Source of the DNA: DAITBA01 sp036824005
GTDB lineage: Bacteria; Pseudomonadota; Gammaproteobacteria; Burkholderiales; Rhodocyclaceae
DNA: 64,000 nt
Direction of reading: 5' to 3'
Assembly (NCBI GenBank): GCA_036824005.1
Contig: DAITBA010000001.1
Coordinates: 558,001-622,000, forward strand
Positions within the stretch are counted from its first letter, which is position 1. The number at the start of each line of letters is the position of its first letter. Positions 11,659 to 19,977 of the stretch are shown piece after piece. Made by a program: the position numbers and the translations under genes. Under the pieces are notes generated by a model. That model ran no database searches. It saw only the letters and a program-made list of their open reading frames with translations, and was not told the origin of the DNA.

Positions 11659-12171
11659 TCACGCAAACCTCTGCCGCAACTCCGCGAGATCGGCATCGGC
11701 CTGCTTCAGCGCCTGCTCGGTCAGTTTGCTGCGCTCGGTCGCCTGCTTCGCCTCCTGCGCCAGCGTCTCGGCCAGGCGGCCGATGTCTTTGCGCAACTGT
11801 TCGTTGCTGTCCGCGGCGGCCTTGACGGTGCGCGACTTCAACGCCTTGACCAGCAGCTCACGCTCGGACGCCGCGTGGCGCTCGCCGACGTCCATGCGCC
11901 GCTTCAAGTCGCCCAGCGCCCCGGCGGCGCGTCTGGTGAGTTCCTCCAGGACCGGACCGATGACGTTGTCGGTGTCCTTGGTGTCGAACTCCGGCGCGTC
12001 TGGAACGAAGACCGCGGTGCCGGCGCGCAGCGTCCCCTGCTTCACGTGCGGGTTGCCCGCCGCGAACAGCGCGGCGGCGCGCTTCATGGCCTCGGCGCCG
12101 GCATCGGCGCGGATGAGTTTGGTGCGCAGGGCGGCGAGATCGGTGTCCGCCTTGAGTATGAGGACGCGCAT
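11659..12171 (-). CDS. eCIS-terminal protein with tail-X/LysM-like N-terminus and coiled coil
   Basis: I do not recognise a named family for this 170-aa protein. Residues 1-60 (MRVLILKADTDLAALRTKL ... AGTAVFVPD) have the look of a short LysM/tail protein X-like fold. Residues 80-168 are strongly predicted coiled coil by eye, rich in A, E, K, R and Q with LTEQALKQADADLAELRQR at the end. It is the last eCIS gene, 22 bp after the DUF6519 protein, so it is probably co-expressed with the baseplate genes. A short tape-measure-like or baseplate-connecting role is possible but unproven. Confidence 0.65.
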   Translation of the reverse strand: MRVLILKADTDLAALRTKLIRADAGAEAMKRAAALFAAGNPHVKQGTLRAGTAVFVPDAPEFDTKDTDNVIGPVLEELTRRAAGALGDLKRRMDVGERHAASERELLVKALKSRTVKAAADSNEQLRKDIGRLAETLAQEAKQATERSKLTEQALKQADADLAELRQRFA

Positions 12172-12193
12172 GATCGTATCTCCCGGGCGTTGC

Positions 12194-15100
12194 TCAGATG
12201 TTGACGTTCAGCGGCGCCCACGGTGCGCCCAGCGGCGTGCCGGTCGTCGGCGACGTGCCGAAGAAGATGCCGGCGCCGACGATGTTCGCCAGCACGGTGA
12301 CGCGCTTCGGGTCCACCTCCAGCGCCATGCCGATCTGACCGCCGACGACCCGGTTGGCATTGGCGATCAGCGTCGCGGCGGCGATGTGCACCGCCGGTGC
12401 ACCGCTGGGTATCAGTTGCCGGCAGTGGTTGTCCGCGAACAGGCAGTCGCCGCGACCGGCGAGCAGCGCTACCGACTCGCCGCCGCGCGCTTCCAGCACA
12501 TTGCCGCGCACCGTGGCCACTTCGGCGCCGAGCACCAGCACGAACGCCCAAAGACCGGTGAGCACGAGATGGTTGGCGTCGTCGATGCGGATTGTCGTCA
12601 CCTTCTGCGACAGGCGCCGGAACGGCGCTTCCTGGGGCGCGTGAATCGCCAATGCCCGCCACGCCGCCTTGCCCGATGCCGCACTGGCGGCGATGTGCCG
12701 GCGCACGATGTTGTCATGGACGTCGACCCGGTCCCAGGGCCGCACGATCTCGATGCCGGCGGCGCTGTTGGAGAAATCCTGCGCTGGCCCGATGTCCCCC
12801 ACCTCGTTGGCGGCGATGCGCACCTGAGCGCAGCCCACCGCCTGAACGCCGACCCGGGCGAGGGCCTGGACCGCCTGCAGCGCGAGCCCGCGCACGGTGT
12901 TGCCGACGATGGCCGCACTCCGCGCGTTGATCACGCGCACGCCCACCGGCGCCGCGTCCGGACTGTTGGCGGCCGCGGCAATGTCGATCAACTGGTTGTT
13001 CTCGATGGCGATGGTATCCGCGGCGCCCTTGTCCTCGAAGACGATGCCCGCGCCGCTGCCCTCGACGATGTTGCCCTTGATCATCGCCGAGCGGAGCCGG
13101 GTGCGCACGGCGATGCCGGCGCCGCTCGGGCCGGCGACGCGGTTACCGATCACCTGGCAGCGGTCGATGCCCGTGGCATCGAGTCCCGGTGCCAGCACGA
13201 TGCCGTCGCGCCCTGCGGCGCTGCCGAGCTGGTTGATCTCGTTGGCCTCGATCCGCGCGCCGTCGACGCCGGCGACAATGGCGTCACCGCTCACCCACAG
13301 CGTGTTGTGATCGATGTCGGCCGCGAAGCCTGGTGCCACGGCACCGGTCAGGCCGAGCGCGATTTGGCTGCAGCCGAGCACGTTGTTACCGCGCAGCCGC
13401 GTTTCGGCCAAGTGGAAACACAGGCCATCCAGGGACACGGCGCGGCGCTGACACCACAGTGCATTGTCTTCGATGCGCAGGACGGCGGTGGCGAGATGAG
13501 CGCGCTTCTGCGCATTCGCCGTGCTCGCGGCGATGCCGATCGGCGCGACGATGGTGTTGTCCCGCACCTGGGTCGAGATCAGCGTTCCCGCCAGTCCGAT
13601 GGCCGGGCTGACCCGATCGCGCCCGGCGAAGACGATCATGGTCAGGCGCAGCAAGCGGACATCGAGACAATTGACTGCCGTTACCGCGGCCTCCTCGCCG
13701 GCGCCGGCGCTCACCATGGCCATCTCCTCCACCGTGACGCTGGCGCAGCCGGCAATGCGCAGCGCCGGTCCGCTCGCCGTCAGCATCGTGCGCCAGCCCT
13801 GACCCCTCAGTCGCACGGACTGCGCATCCTCGATCTTGACCGGCGCGTCGCCGAGCACGTAGACGCCGGCGGCTAGGCACACCGTACCGCCGCTTGCCTT
13901 CACCTGATCGACCGCGTTCTGGATTGTCAGCGCGCCGCTGGCATGGGACTCCGGGGTGACGCATATCGTACAGTCGCAGCCTTCGCCTTCGGCCTGCGGC
14001 GGCCAGAGGCGCCGGCAGTCGGTTTCCGAGTCGGGAAAGCTCACCAGACCGAGGCGGGCGTAGTGGCGATGCACACCGCGCGGCGGCGCCTTGTCCAGTT
14101 GTTCAACGTCGGCCGTGGCGGTGCGCGCGGCAAACACCCAGTAGTCGCCGGCGTGAAACGAGCCGCCCGCCGTGTCGACGGTGAAGATCACCTGGACGCC
14201 GTTCTCAAGCATGACCGGTGTGCTGGCGGCCGGGATCTTGATGGCGCCGGTGCTGCCCGCGGCATCGAGATCCGTCAGGACGTTGTCCTGGTCGTCGCGT
14301 ACCTTGCCCTTGTGGTCCCAGCGGCGCACGCGCAGGTGGCGCTGTACGGCCGCCGCCGTGCCGCCCTGGGTCAGGTCGTCCGGCAGCGCCGGCGTGAAGG
14401 CGATGGTTTGCTTGCTGTCGTCGACGGCGATCTTGCGCAACTCGCCGCGGCGCTTGGCCGGGTCGGAGGACTCGCCCGACAGCTCGCGTGCGTCGTCGAC
14501 GATCTCGACCCAGTCGTCGGTGTTGAAGCGCAGCACGGCGTCGCGACCGAGACTGGCGAGTCTCAGCTCAGTGGCCGACACGATCTCGACCACGGCGCCG
14601 GCGACGCTGGCATTGTCACGCGACCACTTGAACGTTGCCTGACCGAGCGGTCCGCCGTCATGGATCTCGACGCGATAGAGCTGGTTCTCCACGCCGCGGT
14701 AACCGCCGCTGGGCGGCAGCTCGCAGGGGTCGTCCTGGGGTTTGACGCCGATGGCCTTACTCGACATCCGGCCGGCCGAGGGCGCGGTCAGCGCCAGCCA
14801 GCCGGGGATGGCGGCGTCGGGCGTGGCGCAGGTGACGCCGCCGCCGACGTTCGCCAGCAGGCGCACCTGCCATACAGTCTGCATGCGAGTCGTGGTGTCC
14901 ACGGCCACTGCCGGCTCGACGATGGCCGGCCGCTCCAGGTGCGTCACCTCGCGCTGCCAGACTTCGATGTATGCCAAGTGCGTTCCCGTGGCGGGCAGTG
15001 CTTGGGGGTTCGGATGGTAGGGCTGATTGTCATGATTGATGGCGGCCTTGCCGCGCGCCTCGGCCAACACGGCATCGAAGTCGCCGTCGCCGGGACCGTG

Positions 15101-15388
15101 GTTCTCCGCCAACAGACCATCGACGTACATACGGCCGCGGCCTATGGCGAGTTTGCCGCCGCCGGCGAGCACCTTAAAGCCGTCGGGCGTCTCCCGCGGC
15201 ACCACGGCGACGCCAGGATTGCGCTGGCCGTCGCTGACCAGATCGACGATCTGTGCGCGCAGCCGCCGGTCGAGGATGTCCACCAGCTCGTTCCAGTCGG
15301 AATCGAGCTGCACCCGTCCCTGCTGCATAAGCACCGCGGCGAAGTCGGCGCGTGGATCGAAGCGGTTGCGGCTGTAGTCTCCACTCAT
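12194..15388 (-). CDS. DUF6519 / right-handed beta-helix protein of the eCIS
   Basis: This 1064-aa protein begins MSGDYSRNRFDPRADFAAVL, followed by QQGRVQLDSDWNELVDILDRR, the DUF6519 opening seen in eCIS and tail-like clusters. The first 480 residues contain beta-rich segments. A CDCTICVTPESHASG linker leads to about 500 residues of parallel beta-helix rungs, with repeated phrases such as VIGNRVAGPSGAGIAV and IKGNIVEGSGAGIVFEDKG. By architecture it may be a tail fibre, a baseplate plate or a glycan-binding tip. The ATG at 15388 has AAGGAGAACGACC before it. The gene lies 45 bp after the tail protein I-like gene. Confidence 0.8.
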   Translation of the reverse strand: MSGDYSRNRFDPRADFAAVLMQQGRVQLDSDWNELVDILDRRLRAQIVDLVSDGQRNPGVAVVPRETPDGFKVLAGGGKLAIGRGRMYVDGLLAENHGPGDGDFDAVLAEARGKAAINHDNQPYHPNPQALPATGTHLAYIEVWQREVTHLERPAIVEPAVAVDTTTRMQTVWQVRLLANVGGGVTCATPDAAIPGWLALTAPSAGRMSSKAIGVKPQDDPCELPPSGGYRGVENQLYRVEIHDGGPLGQATFKWSRDNASVAGAVVEIVSATELRLASLGRDAVLRFNTDDWVEIVDDARELSGESSDPAKRRGELRKIAVDDSKQTIAFTPALPDDLTQGGTAAAVQRHLRVRRWDHKGKVRDDQDNVLTDLDAAGSTGAIKIPAASTPVMLENGVQVIFTVDTAGGSFHAGDYWVFAARTATADVEQLDKAPPRGVHRHYARLGLVSFPDSETDCRRLWPPQAEGEGCDCTICVTPESHASGALTIQNAVDQVKASGGTVCLAAGVYVLGDAPVKIEDAQSVRLRGQGWRTMLTASGPALRIAGCASVTVEEMAMVSAGAGEEAAVTAVNCLDVRLLRLTMIVFAGRDRVSPAIGLAGTLISTQVRDNTIVAPIGIAASTANAQKRAHLATAVLRIEDNALWCQRRAVSLDGLCFHLAETRLRGNNVLGCSQIALGLTGAVAPGFAADIDHNTLWVSGDAIVAGVDGARIEANEINQLGSAAGRDGIVLAPGLDATGIDRCQVIGNRVAGPSGAGIAVRTRLRSAMIKGNIVEGSGAGIVFEDKGAADTIAIENNQLIDIAAAANSPDAAPVGVRVINARSAAIVGNTVRGLALQAVQALARVGVQAVGCAQVRIAANEVGDIGPAQDFSNSAAGIEIVRPWDRVDVHDNIVRRHIAASAASGKAAWRALAIHAPQEAPFRRLSQKVTTIRIDDANHLVLTGLWAFVLVLGAEVATVRGNVLEARGGESVALLAGRGDCLFADNHCRQLIPSGAPAVHIAAATLIANANRVVGGQIGMALEVDPKRVTVLANIVGAGIFFGTSPTTGTPLGAPWAPLNVNI

Positions 15389-15433
15389 GGTCGTTCTCCT
15401 TGTTGCTTCGTCGGCGCCCCGGCGTGCAGGAAT

Positions 15434-17488
15434 TCAACTGGCATAGAAGATCCCCGCCTCCAGTCCGAAACGCAGATACTCCTCCAGCCGCACGCGCAGA
15501 TTCGTCTCGCGCTGGGGCTGGAACAGGTCGTGCAGCACGCCCATCTCCGATTCGTCGTGGGCGCCGCGGCGAATCTTGTCCGATGTCGCCGGGCGCAGTT
15601 GGCAATAACCGGCCGTGCCGTAGGCGAGCGAGGCGAAGTGCGGCCGCACGCGCGCATCGTCGGGCTGGCAGCGAAAGCGCCGCGGTACGTGCGAGCCGGG
15701 CGGCACGAAGGAGAAGCGGACGCAACCCGTCTGGCGGCGCTCCACCCAGACCGGGGCAGGCCAGGTCTCGCCCGTGCTCGCTAGCTCGGCGACGAACAGC
15801 GCGTCCTCGGCCAGGGTGATCTGTTTACCGTGCAGCTTTCCGATCACGGTACAGCGCTCGATGCTCAGCGCGGCGCCGGGCGCCAGCGGCGACGCTGTGC
15901 CCCGGTATGCAACGCCCGAGGCACGAGTGGCGTCGATGATGCTGTCCTGGATGCTCGCTGTTGCCTCCTCGGCCAGGTGCAGCGCGCCGACGATGCAATG
16001 GGACAGCACGATGTCGGCGAGGCTGTGTGCCACGACCAGCGACGGGTCGTCGGGATGCGCGGGAGTGCCGTCGGCCTTCAGCGCGTGGCCGGGCACCAGG
16101 GTGCAATGCTGTAGCACGAGGCGTCGCGATTCCTTGTCGGCGAAGGCCGCCATCGTCACCGCGCCGCCGGCGACGACGATGCCGTCGAGGATGATTGTCG
16201 CGCCGGCTTGCAGATCGAGCACGATGTTGCCACCTTCGATCAGCGGCCGGGCGCCGTTGGCCGCGCGCAGCAGCACGCTCTTGCCCGCGTTCACCCTGAT
16301 CGTCAGCCCGCCGGGATAACGGCCGCTGTCGAGTATCTCCACCACTCCGCCGTTTTGCACCGCGTCCAGCTCGGTCTGCAGAGCGCCGCCGTCCTTCACC
16401 TGGCGCAGGCTCATGCCGCCGGCGTCGGTGTCGCCGCGCTCGTATTCGCCGGCGCCGATGGCCACCGTGTAGCCGTAATGGAAACTTGTCAGCACCGCGC
16501 GTCCGGGAGCGTCGGCGAAGGCGATGCGTCCCAGCACCGGATCGATGGCGACGCGGCCAGAGCCGGGCGCGGGAACGTGGGCCCAGCCGATGACAGTGCC
16601 GCCACCATCCTTGACGTCCGACAGGTCGCAGACGCGGATCCTGGCCGGCGGCACCGGCTGTGGCGGATCGCCGGGATTGGCGCCCGCCAGCTCGATGAGG
16701 ATGCTCCTGTCGGCGCCGTAGTACTCGGACAAATGCGCCTTAAGCCAGCGCCGCGCCAGCGGTAGCGGCACGTTGAACGGCTCGGCGAGATGGGTGATCT
16801 CCTCCTCCGTCTGTGGCCGGGCGAAAAGTTGCATGTCGGCGCCGAGGGGATTGAAACGTAGCAGCCGGCCGCCGGCATCGAGGGCATCGGCGACGGCCGG
16901 CGCGCGCGTCAGTGCGAACGCTTGCACGCGCCAGAGATGGATGCCGATGTTCGGGATATTGTGGCGCCCGGCGCCGGTGACCACGCGTCGCACCTCTACC
17001 GTGTGGGCGAGCGTGTCGAAGGCGCTGCCGCACCAGGCGAGGCTCTGCCCGCGGCGCAGGTCGGGCGCGTGGTGCGCGTCGGGCCGCAGATGGTTCATGT
17101 ACTGGGACCAGCCCACCAGTTGGAAGTACTCCACGGTGCGCGCCGGCCAGCCGGTGACGTCGCGCGCCAGTTGCTCCAGCATGGCCGCCGTGCCCTTGCG
17201 GCGGCGGAAGCGGATGGTGTTGGCCACCTCGGCGCGCGGCGAAGCCACGCTCGGCACCTCGCCGTGCAGGGCCCGGTAGCCGATCAGGTCGCCGATGTAG
17301 GGTGTGACCCAGTCGGCGCAGGTCTCGATGAACTGATCGTCATAGAGCTGGTCGAGGTTCTCCTCCAGCGCCGCCACCTGCTCGGCGATCACCGCCATCA
17401 GCTCGCGCAGCGGATTGCCCTGCTCGCCGTCGCGCAGGCGGTAGATCGTCGGCAGCAGGCGGTACAACTCGTCGGCGGAAAAGCTCAC
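15434..17488 (-). CDS. Tail protein I-like / beta-helix baseplate protein
   Basis: This 684-aa protein starts with FSADELYRLLPTIYRLRD and GYRALHGEVPS...NTIRFRRRKGTAAMLEQLA, as in the phage tail protein I (P2 gpI)-like proteins of eCIS baseplates. After about residue 360 the sequence becomes a short parallel beta-helix (VEILDSGRYPGGLTIRV, DGIVVAGGAVTMAAF). The C-terminal about 100 residues carry a PGSHVPRRFRCQPDD motif. It likely links the baseplate wedge to peripheral fibres. The GTG start at 17488 overlaps the upstream stop by 4 bp; no competing start fits the overlap. Confidence 0.82.
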   Translation of the reverse strand: MSFSADELYRLLPTIYRLRDGEQGNPLRELMAVIAEQVAALEENLDQLYDDQFIETCADWVTPYIGDLIGYRALHGEVPSVASPRAEVANTIRFRRRKGTAAMLEQLARDVTGWPARTVEYFQLVGWSQYMNHLRPDAHHAPDLRRGQSLAWCGSAFDTLAHTVEVRRVVTGAGRHNIPNIGIHLWRVQAFALTRAPAVADALDAGGRLLRFNPLGADMQLFARPQTEEEITHLAEPFNVPLPLARRWLKAHLSEYYGADRSILIELAGANPGDPPQPVPPARIRVCDLSDVKDGGGTVIGWAHVPAPGSGRVAIDPVLGRIAFADAPGRAVLTSFHYGYTVAIGAGEYERGDTDAGGMSLRQVKDGGALQTELDAVQNGGVVEILDSGRYPGGLTIRVNAGKSVLLRAANGARPLIEGGNIVLDLQAGATIILDGIVVAGGAVTMAAFADKESRRLVLQHCTLVPGHALKADGTPAHPDDPSLVVAHSLADIVLSHCIVGALHLAEEATASIQDSIIDATRASGVAYRGTASPLAPGAALSIERCTVIGKLHGKQITLAEDALFVAELASTGETWPAPVWVERRQTGCVRFSFVPPGSHVPRRFRCQPDDARVRPHFASLAYGTAGYCQLRPATSDKIRRGAHDESEMGVLHDLFQPQRETNLRVRLEEYLRFGLEAGIFYAS

Positions 17489-19977
17489 GGCATTTCCTCC
17501 AGGTAGTCGAGGGGTCCCGCCGCGAGGGTCAGCAGCTCGGCCGGCACGCCGTTGCCCTGGGCATCGACCCGCGGCAGTTGCGCGAACAGGCGCTCTTCGC
17601 GCTTGATCGCCGTACCGCGGTAGAAGCGGTCGATGTCCACCGCCACCACGCCCGGCACCTGGCCCACCACCGCGACGACTTCGGACAGGGCCACCGGCTG
17701 GCCGAACTCCCGTGCCTCGAAGGCGAACGCGTCGCGCAGCGCTGCGGTCACGTCGGCGAACACCTTGTCGCGCGCATGGTCTGGGTGCACCTTCACCTTT
17801 AGGGCAAGGCGGAAGCTGGCGCTGTCATAGGCGCGAACTTCGAAGTGCGCCAGCGGATCGCCGCTCTTCTTCATCGCCGCCACCAGCTTGATCGCCACGG
17901 GGTGATTCGCGTCCGGGCGCGTGCCCTGGTCGCCGGCGACGGTGACGAACACCGTGCGACCCGCCTTGAGGTTGAGCACCGCCGCATGGGCCTTGGCGAT
18001 GCCGGCGAAGGCGCGCGCGAAATCCTCGTAGTCCTTCAGGGACACGGTGCGGCCCAGCGTGCGCACGCCCAATGGCATGGTGCGTCGGGCCGCATCGGCA
18101 CTCTCGGGATCGCTGCCGCCTTGCGCCGGCAAAGGGTTCGACGCCGACTTCAGCCCCAGCGGCCGGGTCATGAGTTGACTCAACTGTCCCGCGGCGACAT
18201 TGCCGGCGCCGCCCAAACCCTTGCGGTAGCGGGCGCGGACGTTTTCCTGGCCGCTGGACAGCCGCGCGCCGCGCCGACCGTCGCCGAACTGCACGAAGGG
18301 GCTCGCATCCTCCGGCACGCTCAGCACGTAGCCACGCGTATCGGTGCCGGCGTCGAACAGCGTCGTCGCCTCGCGCCAGGCGATGTCGTCGACGCGCAGC
18401 TCCACCGTCGAGCGCGCGCCGCTCTCGCTGTCGGCGGCGACGAAGGTCAGCGGCGTGTGCTTCAGTTCGAAGCGCTGGTGGATGCTGGCGGCATTGCCGC
18501 TGCCGAGGATCTGGCTCACCGTTTCGCCGTGGCTGGCGCGGGCGACGTTGGCGTGGATGCGCACCGTGTCGCGGCGGTAGCTGTGCTGAAGCGGCGCCTT
18601 GAACGTGAGGCGCGAGCGTCCGCCAACCGCTTCGACGCTCTTCAGCGTCACGACTTCCGCCACTGCCGTGCCACTCTGGACATCCTCGCCCGTGACGATC
18701 AGCGTGCGTCCCGGCGGCAGTTCGCCGGCATTCATTTCGAGATCGACCTCGACGCCCTCGACCGGATCGATCTCCGGCGCCTCGGCGAAGTGCAACTCCT
18801 CGTCGGCGGCGAAGACGGTGGTGCCCCGGACATGATTCTGGAACAGCGCGTAGTTCTCGCCGGTCAGTTTCACGCGCGTCAGCTTGGCCGAGATGGCGAA
18901 CGCGGCCCGCGACAGTTCGCTCGTCTGGCTGATGCGATAGAGCTCCACATAGCTCGGCATGGCGAGCACCAGCCAGCCCGGCTCGACGATCTGCGCATAC
19001 ACGGCGTCCAGGTCCACGCTGTCGGTGTTCGGACTGAGCGTGAAGTCGGGCCAGTCGGCGCTGTGACTCCCCCCCGAGGCGAGCGGTTCGTAGGCGTCCT
19101 TGAACTCCTTCGGCATGGACTTCCACAGCGGCGCGTTGTGACCGAACACCGCCGCCTTGCGGCGAAAGACGTGCACTCCGGGATGCGCCGCCGGCAGCAT
19201 GTAGGGCTTTACGGAACCCAGTCCCTGCTCCCAGCGCACATGGGTGCGCCGGTTGTCCACGTCCAGTTTCACCGTCGTGATCAGGCGGAAATCCCAGTTG
19301 TCCTTGAGCTTGTCCTTGACCACTTCCTCGCCGACGAACAACAGTCCGTCGCCGGCCTTGAGGTTGAGATCGACACCCTGCAGCCAGCAGTCCTTCGCTC
19401 CCTTGCCCGGGACGGCGGAACGCGTCAGCCGTGGCCGCAGCGCGTTCCAGCCCGGGCGCGCCTCGATCGCTTCCACCGTCTCGAAGGTCTGCGGCTTCTC
19501 GTCCGGACCGGGCACGCTCTGCACCTTGATGCCCGGTTCGAGCCGGAGCTTGTCGGGTGCGCCCGGGGCTTCGTCCATCGTCAATGCCAGCCAAGTTTCG
19601 GCGGCGAGGCCGGGCTTTAGGCGGTAGCCGATCAGCCGCGCTAGTTCCGTGAGCGAGCGCCGCTCGGTGGCGGTGCGCAGGTAGGACTCGTTGGCGATGC
19701 GCTCCTGGTAGAAGCTCAGCACCTCGGCGACACAGCCGAAGGAGTCGAGCAGGGCGATGGAAAAGTCATCGGCGTCGCGGGTGCGCAACCGGGAGAGCGC
19801 CGGATGGTCGGCCGAGGACAAGCGCGCCTGCATGCTGGCGACGAAGTCGCCATGCCGGCCGATGCGATAAGCAATTGCCGACAGGCCGGGACGGTTATCG
19901 ATCACGCCCGGCGCGCCCGCCGAGACGCCGGCGCAGCAGCCGCAGGCCGCTTGCGGTGACAGCTCTGTGCCGCTCAT
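17485..19977 (-). CDS. Putative baseplate assembly protein, J-like (second copy)
   Basis: This 830-aa protein of the 'putative baseplate assembly protein' family is distantly related to gp6/P2 gpJ wedge proteins (Afp12-like position). The N-terminus has NRPGLSAIAYRIGRHGDF and then FSIALLDSFGCVAEVLSFYQ. The J-like core carries FVQFGDGRRGARLSSGQENV and NPLPAQGGSDPESADAARR. The C-terminal domain follows with DYEDFARAFAGIAKAHAAVL. The Cys-rich CGCCAG near residue 12 is a small oddity. It overlaps both neighbours by 4 bp and is paralogous in fold to the gene before it. Confidence 0.88.
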   Translation of the reverse strand: MSGTELSPQAACGCCAGVSAGAPGVIDNRPGLSAIAYRIGRHGDFVASMQARLSSADHPALSRLRTRDADDFSIALLDSFGCVAEVLSFYQERIANESYLRTATERRSLTELARLIGYRLKPGLAAETWLALTMDEAPGAPDKLRLEPGIKVQSVPGPDEKPQTFETVEAIEARPGWNALRPRLTRSAVPGKGAKDCWLQGVDLNLKAGDGLLFVGEEVVKDKLKDNWDFRLITTVKLDVDNRRTHVRWEQGLGSVKPYMLPAAHPGVHVFRRKAAVFGHNAPLWKSMPKEFKDAYEPLASGGSHSADWPDFTLSPNTDSVDLDAVYAQIVEPGWLVLAMPSYVELYRISQTSELSRAAFAISAKLTRVKLTGENYALFQNHVRGTTVFAADEELHFAEAPEIDPVEGVEVDLEMNAGELPPGRTLIVTGEDVQSGTAVAEVVTLKSVEAVGGRSRLTFKAPLQHSYRRDTVRIHANVARASHGETVSQILGSGNAASIHQRFELKHTPLTFVAADSESGARSTVELRVDDIAWREATTLFDAGTDTRGYVLSVPEDASPFVQFGDGRRGARLSSGQENVRARYRKGLGGAGNVAAGQLSQLMTRPLGLKSASNPLPAQGGSDPESADAARRTMPLGVRTLGRTVSLKDYEDFARAFAGIAKAHAAVLNLKAGRTVFVTVAGDQGTRPDANHPVAIKLVAAMKKSGDPLAHFEVRAYDSASFRLALKVKVHPDHARDKVFADVTAALRDAFAFEAREFGQPVALSEVVAVVGQVPGVVAVDIDRFYRGTAIKREERLFAQLPRVDAQGNGVPAELLTLAAGPLDYLEEMP

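Noticed and set aside
11579..15784. Long plus-strand open frames opposite the DUF6519 and tail I-like genes
   Set aside because: They mirror conserved minus-strand proteins, have no recognisable domain and no ribosome binding site.
17845..19620. 591-codon plus-strand frame inside the second J-like gene
   Set aside because: It is an antisense shadow of a conserved baseplate protein.
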